Positions 23,361 to 33,013 of a DNA stretch of 64,000 nucleotides are shown in pieces (the first letter of the stretch is position 1; the number at the start of each line of letters is the position of its first letter). Below the pieces are notes generated by a model. The model was not told the DNA's origin. It saw nothing but the letters and a program-made list of their open reading frames with translations, and did no database searches. The position numbers and the translations under genes are program-made. The DNA is from an uncultured Bacteroidales bacterium (GTDB taxonomy: Bacteria > Bacteroidota > Bacteroidia > Bacteroidales > Bacteroidaceae), in NCBI GenBank assembly GCA_902779845.1, contig CACZCZ010000010.1:62001-126000 (forward strand), written 5' to 3'.

Positions 23361-26300
23361 ATGAAACGAAAATTACTTCTAATATGTGTAGCACTCTTGT
23401 GCGCAGTAGGGACGTGGGCGCAAGCCTCGTTCAACCACATATATACCGAAGGTGTGACAGCATCTGCAGGTAGTAATTATTTCCTCTATAACATCGGCTC
23501 GGGGATGTTTCTTACAGACGGAATGGATTATGGTACCCATGCATCCGTTGACCATGGAGGGCGTATCCTAACATTAGCTAATAATACTAATGGTTTCTCT
23601 ATTTACACCCAGCCCTATTCAGCAAACGGATCTGATGAGAAAAATGGATATTTAACAACAAATGGATATATTGACACCGGCACCAATGATGCAGATTGGG
23701 TGTTCACACCTGTTTCTGTTGCAGGCTATACCAACGCATATACCATTAAGAATAGTGAGAGCCAATATCTTTATTGGGAATGTAAAGAAAAGCTATATCA
23801 AGATAAAGTTGGGCAATTCATAAACGTTGGCGCATCTACCAACGATAATTACTCATATTGGCTTTTGATACCGTTGACCACACGTCAAGCAGCAAATGAT
23901 TACACATATCTTCTTCGTAACACAGAGTTCCAACATCCATGGGAACTTGTCATGTGGTCAAATACCGCAACATGGACAAACTATTGTGGCGGAAATAAGG
24001 AAAACACATGCGCGGAAATGATTAGTAGTGCTTTTGATGTTTCTCAAACAATAAGCGTTTCTGTTTCTAATGGAAAATACATTATTTATAATCAGGGTTT
24101 CTATCGCAATGATGATGCCACAAAACCTGCATATCTTTATGCAAATGCTGATACCAAAGTGATGAGAATCCTTAACTCAGAGAGCGAAGGTACTGCGGCA
24201 GACATGTCCGGCGCATCAACTTCATTTTCTGCAGGCAAATATGTAAATTCTGTTTCAACTATTGTAAAGACTAATTCTTTGAAAGTTGGAGTCAAAACAG
24301 AAGGCACAAACTGGACAATCTTTGACAACTTCTATCTTGAATATTTGGGTAATGGTCTTGCTGTTGTCTATGAGCCTGCTGATTTTACTAGTGGAGGAAG
24401 TGCTTCGGCAGATACATGGTATGCTTTTACAGTGCCTGATGATGGATTGTATACGGTGACCCCGAGTGCAGCTGGAATTTTTAGTTACACACAGAATGGC
24501 AATCAGGCTTTCGATGGTACATTTACTAGTTTCTACGCTCCTACAACAGGAAGATTACAGTATTTGACGGCAGGTACATTTTATTTCAAAACGAATACTA
24601 CTGCCAATGTAACAATTGCGGCGCAGTCGGTGAAAGCGGGGGCTGATTTCACTGCATTTATCGACGACCCATCGTTCGAGCGTTTAAGCTTAACAAGTTC
24701 TTCAAATGTTTCTACGGATTTACTCAATTGGGTTGGAACAGATAATACAGGAACAGCATATATATCGCATAAGGATAAACAGACACGCAGTTTTAGTGGT
24801 GTAGATGGAAACAACTTGTTTGAGACCTGGAAGAATAATTCAGGCTTTACGGATTATTACCTTAAGCAGACCCTCCACAACCTCCCCGTAGGCCTGTACC
24901 GTCTCACCTGTAAGGTGGCTTCTGATAACACGAATACGGTTACTGTAGAATTCGGTGCTTCCTCACAAAATGCGGCCTGTACAGGAAAAACTAACGGCAT
25001 TTCGACGACAGTAGATCTCAACAATACATCCGTTGGCGATGTGTTGATTCACCTGCATTCAACAAAATGGTTTAAGGTTGATGACTTCAGGTTACAACTT
25101 GTGGCTAATCTGATTGAGAAAGATGCAGTGGAGTTACCCGCTGGAGGAACTATGGCTGCCGATGCATGGTATTATTTCACGGCAGGAGCCGATGACAAGT
25201 GGATTGATGCTCCAATACCCGGCAATATTGTGTTTACGACTGACGGTAGTCAACTGACTAATATCGCAGGTACCGCTCTTTCAGAGATGACAATGACCTC
25301 TGGTACTAAATATTATATCAAATCTTCATCTGCACAGACGGTGACAGTCAGTGAACAGACGATAGCCAATGGAACATATTATCTCTATAGCCCATACACA
25401 GGACTATTTCTTGGCAGCGGCGCTAATTATGGAACTTCTGCATTTGCAGATAAATATGGCGTGCCGTTCGATCTTGAACTTCACGCAGATGGTTACATGC
25501 TCAAATTTGTTGACTGGAACAAATATTTGTATGGTCCCAACTGGCTTTACGTAGATGGTGATAATGGGGCTAAGTTTAAGATTGCTGAATCAACTGTAGG
25601 CGATTACACGGGATATGCGCTCTTCAACAAGGCAGAGACATCGAACAACCGCCTTTATGTTTACCTTAAAGAAAATGGTGACAAGTATCGTGTGGCAGGC
25701 AATGCCATCATTGGTGATAACTGTGAGAATGAAGCACAAACAGTATGGCAGTTGAAGTCTGTGGCAGAACATAATACGGTAGTGAATGCTTATCCCACAG
25801 ATAACATCAACCATGTGATTGCAGCTGCAGGTATGGAAGATAAGACCGATGCAGCAGGTTTTGAGTCCTATTTGAGCACCTACTATGATGCGAATGATAT
25901 GACCGATAAGATAGGTACAGCAAAATTTGGTGGTGGTGCAGGCGATTGGACGTGGACACAGGTCGAAAATAGGTCCGGTTCAGATGGCTATAGATATGAA
26001 ACTGCTTGGCAATATCAGCGTACAGGGTCATATACTCAAACCATTGCAGCAGCCAATCTTCCTGCTGGGGTCTATAAGGTGGAAATGGGCGGCTTTGATC
26101 GTCATGCGAGCGAGGCGTCAGATATTTCTTTAGCATCAAGCTATGGAAGCCTCAGCTCCAGCTATCTCAAGGCGAACGACGAGCAGGTTCGCATGAAAGC
26201 ATGGGCAGATGTTGAGGGACGCCCAACAACCGGTGAAACACAGGCGAACAGTATTAATAGCGGAGCTGCAGACAATGTTGTTTATGTATATTTAGATGGT

Positions 26301-27740
26301 TCAACAGACCTTAACCTCAAGGTTTGTAAACCGGCATATTTGGAAGTGTGTTATTTCAACTTCGGAAATTTCAGACTGACACGTTATACTCTGAAGGATG
26401 CTGATGAAACGGATTATACAGCTCTTAATACTGCAATAGCAGCAGCAGAAACTCATACACTTGGCTTTGAGAGTGGCGAATATGCTCCTTATAACAATAT
26501 CGAAAGATTATCGGAGCTCGCAAACGCTAAGGCTATTGATCAAGATGCAGATAATACGAAGGAAATGGTTAATGCTTCAACCAATGCACTGAATGATGGC
26601 GCGTGGACTGCCAATGTTGGCGATGTGGAGTGTGTTTACAATGGTGACTTCGCGAATGGACAGGGAAGCCCTGCTGCGAATATCCAAGATTATGGCTGGA
26701 CACGCACTAATGCCTGGGGAAGTTTTCAAGGTGATTCAGATAAATCATCCACAAGCAATGGAACCTCATACTACAACCAGCCGGGAAGCCTGCAGTATGG
26801 TAATGCAGGGTATTACACGATGCCGCTTAAAGCTAATACCATCTATCAGCTGACATTCAAGTATGCTTCATGGGAAGCAAACTCAAATAATTGGGTAAAG
26901 GCATCAGTACTCAAGAGTGGCGAAGGAATGGCAGCGGTGAAATACGAAAAGAATGCCACAGTTCATACCACAGCTGGCGCATTTGTGGCGAAAACAATCC
27001 TATTCGTTACGACCACAGCTGGCGATTATGTGTTGACTCTGAACAATGATGGCAACACAGTGATAACTGATGTCTCTATCAGAAAGGCTGCCAATCAATA
27101 TCTTGAGTTTGCCGACGGTTCTGTACCCAACTATGCTCCTGGTAGATATCCCTCTGTGAAGATTACTCGCACGCTGACAGCAGGGCGCTGGGCAACAGCA
27201 GTATATCCGTTTGCAGTTCCAAAGAGCAGCGATTTGGCGATTGCAACAATCAGTGAATACGACAAAGAGACTGGCGAGCTTACCTTCGACGCTCCCGATG
27301 CCAGCACTGCCAATACTCCTTTCTTGATGCGCTCTACAGCTGGCGCAACAGAAATCTCACTAAGCGATGTGACCGTTGCTGCCGCCAGCGTTACAAACGC
27401 AACTGCTAACGAGGCTCACCTGATAGGCACATACAGCGCCACCGATATCACTAACGCTGAAAAGAACTATGTGCTGAGTAACAATGTCATCTATCCTGTG
27501 GGCGATGCAGGTGCTACGATACCAGCATATCGGGCATACTTCCAGATTGACCAAGACACACAAGACTCAGAGGTAAAGGCTCTGACTTTAGTCTTTGACG
27601 ATGCAGACGCTATCGGTTCAATTGTCAACAGCCAAGAGCCAATGGCCGAAAGCCAAATCTACAACCTCGCTGGCCAGCGCCTAAGCAAGGCACAGAAGGG
27701 TGTGAACATCATCAATGGTAAGAAAGTTTTAGTCAAATAA
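23361..27740 (+). CDS. Giant exported protein with YNLAGQR sorting tail (1)
   Basis: The 1459-residue protein has a signal peptide (MKRKLLLICVALLCAVGTWAQ). It is built from repeated beta-rich modules. A YFLYNIGSGMFLTDG-type module at about residue 40 recurs as YYLYSPYTGLFLGSG near 671. A WYAFTVPDDG module near 352 recurs as WYYFTAGADDK near 602. FIDDPSFERL (about 433) opens a carbohydrate-binding-like sandwich. The first module type resembles ricin-like trefoils. The C-terminus reads IYNLAGQRLSKAQKG then VNIINGKKVLVK, a type-9-secretion-like sorting tail. No catalytic domain is recognised, so adhesion or glycan binding is the best inference. The DNA is clearly more A+T-rich than the flanks. 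Confidence 0.85.
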   Translation: MKRKLLLICVALLCAVGTWAQASFNHIYTEGVTASAGSNYFLYNIGSGMFLTDGMDYGTHASVDHGGRILTLANNTNGFSIYTQPYSANGSDEKNGYLTTNGYIDTGTNDADWVFTPVSVAGYTNAYTIKNSESQYLYWECKEKLYQDKVGQFINVGASTNDNYSYWLLIPLTTRQAANDYTYLLRNTEFQHPWELVMWSNTATWTNYCGGNKENTCAEMISSAFDVSQTISVSVSNGKYIIYNQGFYRNDDATKPAYLYANADTKVMRILNSESEGTAADMSGASTSFSAGKYVNSVSTIVKTNSLKVGVKTEGTNWTIFDNFYLEYLGNGLAVVYEPADFTSGGSASADTWYAFTVPDDGLYTVTPSAAGIFSYTQNGNQAFDGTFTSFYAPTTGRLQYLTAGTFYFKTNTTANVTIAAQSVKAGADFTAFIDDPSFERLSLTSSSNVSTDLLNWVGTDNTGTAYISHKDKQTRSFSGVDGNNLFETWKNNSGFTDYYLKQTLHNLPVGLYRLTCKVASDNTNTVTVEFGASSQNAACTGKTNGISTTVDLNNTSVGDVLIHLHSTKWFKVDDFRLQLVANLIEKDAVELPAGGTMAADAWYYFTAGADDKWIDAPIPGNIVFTTDGSQLTNIAGTALSEMTMTSGTKYYIKSSSAQTVTVSEQTIANGTYYLYSPYTGLFLGSGANYGTSAFADKYGVPFDLELHADGYMLKFVDWNKYLYGPNWLYVDGDNGAKFKIAESTVGDYTGYALFNKAETSNNRLYVYLKENGDKYRVAGNAIIGDNCENEAQTVWQLKSVAEHNTVVNAYPTDNINHVIAAAGMEDKTDAAGFESYLSTYYDANDMTDKIGTAKFGGGAGDWTWTQVENRSGSDGYRYETAWQYQRTGSYTQTIAAANLPAGVYKVEMGGFDRHASEASDISLASSYGSLSSSYLKANDEQVRMKAWADVEGRPTTGETQANSINSGAADNVVYVYLDGSTDLNLKVCKPAYLEVCYFNFGNFRLTRYTLKDADETDYTALNTAIAAAETHTLGFESGEYAPYNNIERLSELANAKAIDQDADNTKEMVNASTNALNDGAWTANVGDVECVYNGDFANGQGSPAANIQDYGWTRTNAWGSFQGDSDKSSTSNGTSYYNQPGSLQYGNAGYYTMPLKANTIYQLTFKYASWEANSNNWVKASVLKSGEGMAAVKYEKNATVHTTAGAFVAKTILFVTTTAGDYVLTLNNDGNTVITDVSIRKAANQYLEFADGSVPNYAPGRYPSVKITRTLTAGRWATAVYPFAVPKSSDLAIATISEYDKETGELTFDAPDASTANTPFLMRSTAGATEISLSDVTVAAASVTNATANEAHLIGTYSATDITNAEKNYVLSNNVIYPVGDAGATIPAYRAYFQIDQDTQDSEVKALTLVFDDADAIGSIVNSQEPMAESQIYNLAGQRLSKAQKGVNIINGKKVLVK

Positions 27741-27802
27741 CCAATTTGCTAAATTGAGAAATAAATAGTAAATCGTAAATTGTCAAATAGTAAATTATTG
27801 AG

Positions 27803-27994
27803 ATGGAAAAGAAAGCATATATCAGCCCAGCTATCAATATAGTAGAGGTTATGGTTTGCCAACTGCTGGCAAATTCTCTAAACAGCACCAAGAACTTGGA
27901 TGGCGTGTCCAAAAGTAGCGAGAAATTTGGCGGCGGAGCTGTCGACACCAAGTCCTCTGGCTCCTGGAACGTCTGGAACGACGATGATGAATAA
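27803..27994 (+). CDS. Short acidic peptide, YISPA family (1)
   Basis: The 63-residue protein begins MEKKAYISPAINIVEV and ends SWNVWNDDDE. It has no signal peptide. It shares MxKKxYISPA, a TKxxGxWxxW motif and an acidic tail with the peptide at 32454-32639. Each follows a giant exported protein. Function is unknown. The N-terminal KKxYxxP plus variable acidic tail has the layout of a precursor or chaperone-like peptide, but no maturation enzyme is adjacent. The gap before it (27741-27802) is a TAAATCGTAAATTGTCAAAT-type array. Confidence 0.75.
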   Translation: MEKKAYISPAINIVEVMVCQLLANSLNSTKNLDGVSKSSEKFGGGAVDTKSSGSWNVWNDDDE

Positions 27995-28039
27995 GAACTA
28001 ATATACAATAATAACTAACAACTAAAACTAATTAACAAC

Positions 28040-31000
28040 ATGAAAAGGAAATTACTTTTCGCGATTGTAGCACTATTGTGCTCGGTCGGAGCTCAGAAAC
28101 TGCATGCAGCCGCTGCAGACTATCTGACAGGTTGGACGGAAGTAACGTCTTTACCAGCAGATAAAGCTGAATGGTCAAAGTATTATTACGTTTTTGTTGC
28201 CACAGAGGCTGACCTGATGATGGCTCAGGAATCAGGAACTGATAAAGGTGGCGATACGCAAGAAGGTCAACTCACTATGGTTTATCGAACCCCTGGCGAT
28301 CCCGCTATCGAAAAGAAGTTCGTGTGGATGATTGACTATAGTGACACTTACCTCTTTGGTATTCGCAACCTGAATAATTCTACACATTTTATGCAAACTC
28401 GCGAGAACGCGACATACCGCGTTCAGTTCGCCTGGGAAACTGCACAAAGTAAGTGGACAATGTGGAATCTTGTTTATGCTGATAGTAAATGGACGATTCA
28501 GAACAAATTGGCCGCAGGTGATGGTGGCGGCGATAATAACTGGATAGGCCCTTGGAATCCTGGTGCTTTCCAGGATAATATGGTTGTCGCTGGTAATGCT
28601 GGTGGAAACGGCAATGCTAAAGGAACTTTCAAGATATATCGTATTCCCTGTAAGGATTACATGACGAATGTCACCAGCACATATCTTACGAACGCTGATT
28701 TCTCAGGATCATATTCCCAAAAGTACACCATTAATACAAATCGCTACATTTATCAACCTAACGGATGGGACATTGATTATAAGAACGAGTCTACTTGGAA
28801 TATGACTGTCGTTGCTTCTACGGACGCAATGGCGACCAATTTTACAGACACTTATGCCGTTCCTGCTGATAACCAGAAATACATGGTTCGCTTCCGTGAC
28901 AACAAGCCTAGTGAATATATTGACTTGTCGCAGACAATCTCCGTCGCAGCAGGTATCTACACAATCTCTGCTGACATGATTCGCGAAAATGGCTCTAAAA
29001 TAACAGTCAAATTGTATGCAGATGACAACAGTGTGGAGAATTCGAGTGGAAATACTTGGCAGAATCGTAGCTTCACCGCATCGTTAGCTGAAGGTTCAGT
29101 CAAGGTCGGAATCAAGTTCTCTAATCTCGCAGCTGATGGTGTAAAGGCTGGTGCAGACAATGTCAAGATGATGTACAAGGCATCTGATAAGACCGACTTA
29201 TTAGCAACTATTGAAAAAGCTATCCAACTGAATAATGCGCTGAACGATGCGACACTTGCCACAGCTATTAAAACCGCAATAGGTGTCTATCGTGATGTAG
29301 CAGCTAATCAAACGACAGTTAATGACGGAAATACAGCTCTTAACTCAGCTCTTACTACAGCCTATGCATCTCTGTCCGATGGACGAGATCTAACAGGCAT
29401 GATTACAAATGCAACAGTGACCAGTGATAAAGGTTGGACTAATGGACGTACTGGAAGCAATCAACAATACACAGGTGCTCCCGACAATACATATTTGGAC
29501 ACATGGAATGAGAACCGTAATCAAAACCAGTCAGTTACTTTACCCGAAGGTTATTATCTGCTAAAGGTAGCAACCCGTGCCCATGCCAATGTAAGTAACG
29601 GAAATGTATATGCACATGATGGATCAAGCAATATTGGAAGTGACAATATCCATAGAGAGGGTAATACCGGGAACTTATTAGGCAACGGTTGGGCCTGGAC
29701 AAGATTTGGCTTCCATGTGGATGAAACCAAGTCTGTCAGTATTGGTTTCTATTCTGAGTGTGGCAGCTCAAAATGGGCTGGTGCCGATGACTTCCACCTC
29801 TACTACTACACCACAGAACTTGCCATGAAGCAAGCTCATTTGGCAGAAGTTGTTGCAGATGCAAATGCTTGGGCTGGTAAGGTTGAAACAACTCCTGCAT
29901 TGGAGACGGCACTTAGTGCAAGTGCACCTTCTTGCTCAACAGTTGAGGAGTGCAACACGGCCATTAGCAACCTGAAAACAACAATTGCAAATGCTCGTGC
30001 CACAGAGACGCTTTATGCTGAATTTAATAGGATAAAGAACGGTGCTAACGATATCAAGGATGTAGAATATACAGAAGTAACAGGCGGTGCTTATACTACA
30101 TTTATAGGAGCTATTAGTACTCAAACAACTGCAGCAGACAATGCAACAACTGTAGCTGCAGTTAATGATGCCATAAACGCCTTGCAGACAGCAATCAAGA
30201 CCTATATAACCAACGCAGAGCCTAAAAATGAGGGAGAGTATTTCGATATCACATGTCTGATGGTAAATCCAGACTTTTCCATGGGTGATGCTTCAGGTTG
30301 GACCTATGCTTCTGCTCCTGGTGTTAATTGGTCTAATTGCGAATACTATCAGACAGAGTTTAATATTTACCAAACTGTGACGGGACTCCCCACGGGAAGC
30401 TATAGTCTGAATGTACAAGCATTCCAACGTCCGGGCGAGGCTTCTGCAGTATATAATGATTATATAGGTGGTACGGATAACGCGACCAGTGTTCTTTATA
30501 TCAATAGTATTACCTCAAAGGTCAAGAATATTGCTGCAGATGCACAGAACACCTACAAACTAGGAGACGGTACCAATTTTGGTTGGCCTAATGATAGCCG
30601 CGTAGGCACTGAAGGGAATTACAAGTATCTGCCTAACTCACAGGAAGGAGCAAAGCTCTATTTTGATGCAGGGCTCTACGATGCAACTTGTGCAGCAGTG
30701 GTTACGGATGCTGATGGAGGTAGCTTGAAACTCGGCTTTAAGAGCACGAAGAACCATGTAAGCCTCGACTGGACAATCTTCGATAACTTCCGACTCCGTT
30801 ATTATGGTAGCAGCTTGTTTGTGTACTATAAGCAATACCTCCCACAATTGAAAGCGGAAGTAGCGACAGATCTTGCGAATGCCACATACGATAATGTTAT
30901 AGGTCAAGAACGTGGTAACTTGGTAACTGCAAACGGAGCTACACCTGTCTCAGAAACCGAAGCAGCCTATAAGGATGTTATAGACGATATTACAGAAAAG

Positions 31001-32299
31001 CGTGATGCATTCCAGTCGGCAAAATCTTCTTATGATGCTTTAGCTGCAGCTAAGGAGGCCTCTTCATTGACAAAGGTATCTGAAAACATTGGTACTGGCG
31101 TATTCCAATACAATGAGACTACAAATAACACATTGTATAGTGCTTACGAGACGTGCAAGGAGGCGGTTAATGATTATACTGTAACAAGCTCTTCAACAGC
31201 TAGCGATGTGCAGGATCTCGTTGATGCCCTGAACGAAGCTATTGACAATTATAACAATCAGACGTTGAATGCTCCCGATGCAGAAAAACGTTATGTACTT
31301 ACTATCGTGGAAGCAGGCAAGGCATGGGACGGCAACGCTGTCACATTTATGGAGGGCGCAGCCAATCCCACTCAAGGGAATTATGGAATAAAGTACCTGA
31401 TGCCAACCAACGTCAACATGGCTCAAGCTGTAAAGTTCACAGCGACATCAGGGAATAAGTATAAAGTAAGTTACCTTACTAGATCAGGAAATGAGCAATA
31501 TATCACAACCGCTCACCTTGGTTATGATGCAGGTTCAGATAATACCAATAAAGAACGCATCCGTACTACCGACGATGCTAGCAAGGCTCTTGAGATTGAA
31601 ATTCAAGCAACTACTACAACGAATCAATTCAAATTGTATAACACAGATCGCGGAGCAGTTATCGGTAATAACAGCAATAATGATATGTTCACGAAGGGTG
31701 ATGTCAGTTTCACGATAGCAGAGGCATCAAAGGCAAGCGTTCCTGTTACTATTTCCGCTGGCAAATATGCAACCCGAATCTTCCCGTTCACCCCGGAACT
31801 ACCGTCCGCTATAACGGCATATTCCTGCGCTACCGTAGGTGGCACAACGTTGAATCTAACGCCAGTCGCAGAACCGGCTGCCAACACGCCGTATATCTTA
31901 TTCTCTGAAGAGGGTTATACGGGTGATGCACTCACAGGTTATGGTACATCATATGAAACAAGCCATACGGTTGATTTGCTGACAGGTTTTTATAATACGC
32001 CGACAATCGCTGCAGAAGCCCACAATTACGTCCTTCAAACATTGAATGGCGTACAGGCGTTCTATCTTGTGAAGGAAAACTTTACGAACACTCAGCCCTA
32101 TCGTGCATATATTACCTATGAAGCACCCACAGAAGTGAAGGCTCTGAACTTCGTCTTCGATGAGTTGCCGACTGCTATCAACGCTGTTGAGGCTGCACAG
32201 AACGAGAAGGCTGAGATCTACAACCTCGCAGGTCAACGCCTGAATAAGGCCCAGAAGGGCGTGAATATCATCAACGGCAAGAAGGTATTGGTAAAATAA
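28040..32299 (+). CDS. Giant exported protein with YNLAGQR sorting tail (2)
   Basis: The 1419-residue protein has a signal peptide (MKRKLLFAIVALLCSVGAQ). Beta-rich modules (FSGSYSQKYTINTNRYIYQPNGW; a similar GWTYASAPGVNWSN near residue 752) alternate with helical FIVAR-like segments (LLATIEKAIQLNNALND near 391; YDALAAAKEAS near 999). DWTIFDNFRLRYYG here matches NWTIFDNFYLEYLG in the first giant protein, so the two share a module. The tail (IYNLAGQRLNKAQKG, VNIINGKKVLVK) is nearly identical in protein but not in DNA. A surface glycan-binding or adhesive role is inferred, not shown. It starts 45 bp after the short peptide gene, so an operon is likely. Confidence 0.85.
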   Translation: MKRKLLFAIVALLCSVGAQKLHAAAADYLTGWTEVTSLPADKAEWSKYYYVFVATEADLMMAQESGTDKGGDTQEGQLTMVYRTPGDPAIEKKFVWMIDYSDTYLFGIRNLNNSTHFMQTRENATYRVQFAWETAQSKWTMWNLVYADSKWTIQNKLAAGDGGGDNNWIGPWNPGAFQDNMVVAGNAGGNGNAKGTFKIYRIPCKDYMTNVTSTYLTNADFSGSYSQKYTINTNRYIYQPNGWDIDYKNESTWNMTVVASTDAMATNFTDTYAVPADNQKYMVRFRDNKPSEYIDLSQTISVAAGIYTISADMIRENGSKITVKLYADDNSVENSSGNTWQNRSFTASLAEGSVKVGIKFSNLAADGVKAGADNVKMMYKASDKTDLLATIEKAIQLNNALNDATLATAIKTAIGVYRDVAANQTTVNDGNTALNSALTTAYASLSDGRDLTGMITNATVTSDKGWTNGRTGSNQQYTGAPDNTYLDTWNENRNQNQSVTLPEGYYLLKVATRAHANVSNGNVYAHDGSSNIGSDNIHREGNTGNLLGNGWAWTRFGFHVDETKSVSIGFYSECGSSKWAGADDFHLYYYTTELAMKQAHLAEVVADANAWAGKVETTPALETALSASAPSCSTVEECNTAISNLKTTIANARATETLYAEFNRIKNGANDIKDVEYTEVTGGAYTTFIGAISTQTTAADNATTVAAVNDAINALQTAIKTYITNAEPKNEGEYFDITCLMVNPDFSMGDASGWTYASAPGVNWSNCEYYQTEFNIYQTVTGLPTGSYSLNVQAFQRPGEASAVYNDYIGGTDNATSVLYINSITSKVKNIAADAQNTYKLGDGTNFGWPNDSRVGTEGNYKYLPNSQEGAKLYFDAGLYDATCAAVVTDADGGSLKLGFKSTKNHVSLDWTIFDNFRLRYYGSSLFVYYKQYLPQLKAEVATDLANATYDNVIGQERGNLVTANGATPVSETEAAYKDVIDDITEKRDAFQSAKSSYDALAAAKEASSLTKVSENIGTGVFQYNETTNNTLYSAYETCKEAVNDYTVTSSSTASDVQDLVDALNEAIDNYNNQTLNAPDAEKRYVLTIVEAGKAWDGNAVTFMEGAANPTQGNYGIKYLMPTNVNMAQAVKFTATSGNKYKVSYLTRSGNEQYITTAHLGYDAGSDNTNKERIRTTDDASKALEIEIQATTTTNQFKLYNTDRGAVIGNNSNNDMFTKGDVSFTIAEASKASVPVTISAGKYATRIFPFTPELPSAITAYSCATVGGTTLNLTPVAEPAANTPYILFSEEGYTGDALTGYGTSYETSHTVDLLTGFYNTPTIAAEAHNYVLQTLNGVQAFYLVKENFTNTQPYRAYITYEAPTEVKALNFVFDELPTAINAVEAAQNEKAEIYNLAGQRLNKAQKGVNIINGKKVLVK

Positions 32300-32302
32300 A
32301 AA

Positions 32303-32445
32303 GACCCACCCCTAACCCCTCCCGTGATGGAGGGGGCTTGGCGGGAGGTGATTAAAATAGAATAATAACTTAAAAAAGAATGACCCTAAAAGCTCTCAAA
32401 GCGCTAGCCGCTACCCTCCCTAACGGGAGGGGTTGGGGGTGGGTC
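32303..32445. repeat. MITE-like element with 21-bp terminal inverted repeats
   Basis: The left end GACCCACCCCTAACCCCTCC (32303-32323) is complementary to the right end (32425-32445) at 20 of 21 positions. Each end continues as a G/C hairpin (CTCCC-GTGAT-GGAG; CCCTCCC-TAAC-GGGAGGG). It is 143 bp long, has no coding capacity, and lies between the giant protein stop and the short peptide start. Confidence 0.85.
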
Positions 32446-32453
32446 CTCACAAT

Positions 32454-32639
32454 ATGAAAAAGAAAGTATATATCAGCCCAGCCACACAGATATTTCATGT
32501 TCAAATGTCTGAAGGCGTTATGCTGTCCTTAAGTGATACAACTGGCTCCAGCAACGATTCTATCATGGAGACCAAAGATGGTGGTGACTGGGATATCTGG
32601 GGCAATGGCTCAGATTCCGACTACGAAGACGATTATTAA
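32454..32639 (+). CDS. Short acidic peptide, YISPA family (2)
   Basis: The 61-residue protein begins MKKKVYISPATQIFHV and ends DWDIWGNGSDSDYEDDY. An upstream in-frame start at 32433 would lie in the repeat element, so 32454 is preferred. It is paralogous to the peptide at 27803: same MxKKxYISPA start, TKxxGxWxxW motif and acidic end, but an unrelated middle. It has no signal peptide. It is the last gene of the giant-protein unit and is followed by several hairpins. Function unknown. Confidence 0.75.
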   Translation: MKKKVYISPATQIFHVQMSEGVMLSLSDTTGSSNDSIMETKDGGDWDIWGNGSDSDYEDDY

Positions 32640-32733
32640 ACCTCATAGGTCTCCCGCTGCACTAACGCAACGGGGGACTTTACCCCGCAATCAGAGTTCG
32701 CTCTGGTTGATAGTTAATTAATTATTGTTAGTC

Positions 32734-32766
32734 AAATGTCCTGCGCTGTGAAGCGCGGGACATTTT
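32734..32766 (+). terminator. Intrinsic terminator after the short peptide gene
   Basis: AAATGTCCTGCGC pairs with GCGCGGGACATTT around TGTGAA and is followed by a T-run (CATTTTTATA). Confidence 0.8.
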
Positions 32767-32917
32767 TATAATGCGACAGCGGCTACAGTTGAATCAACCG
32801 TAGCCGCTGTCGCTGTTGTAGTAAGGCTGCTTTAATCTGTTATCAAAGAGTCTTTGAGCGTAACAAAGCTGTTAGCGCTCATACCTCAATTTTGTCTTTT
32901 ATAATTGAAATTTGGTG

Positions 32918-32925
32918 CAAAAATA
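32918..32925 (-). promoter_or_regulatory. Orphan minus-strand -7 box
   Basis: TATTTTTG on the minus strand points left, into the hairpins at 32813-32649, with no reading frame downstream. It could start a small RNA. No proper -33 box is seen. Confidence 0.35.
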
Positions 32926-33013
32926 GCATTTTTATCTATTATAAAAGAAAAAATAGGCAAAAAAAAGGATGAAATGCGTGAATTGTATGATTCGATGCAG
33001 AGGTACGGGGCAG

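Larger units (their letters stand above)
32640..33013. other. Intergenic region with four consecutive hairpins
   Basis: No gene is seen. Hairpins lie at 32649-32678, 32688-32709 (9-bp stem with TTCG loop), 32734-32765 and 32773-32813 (14-bp perfect stem plus inner GTTG/CAAC). A minus-strand -7 box is at 32918-32925. This region separates the plus-strand surface-protein unit from the end of the minus-strand polyene operon. Confidence 0.65.
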
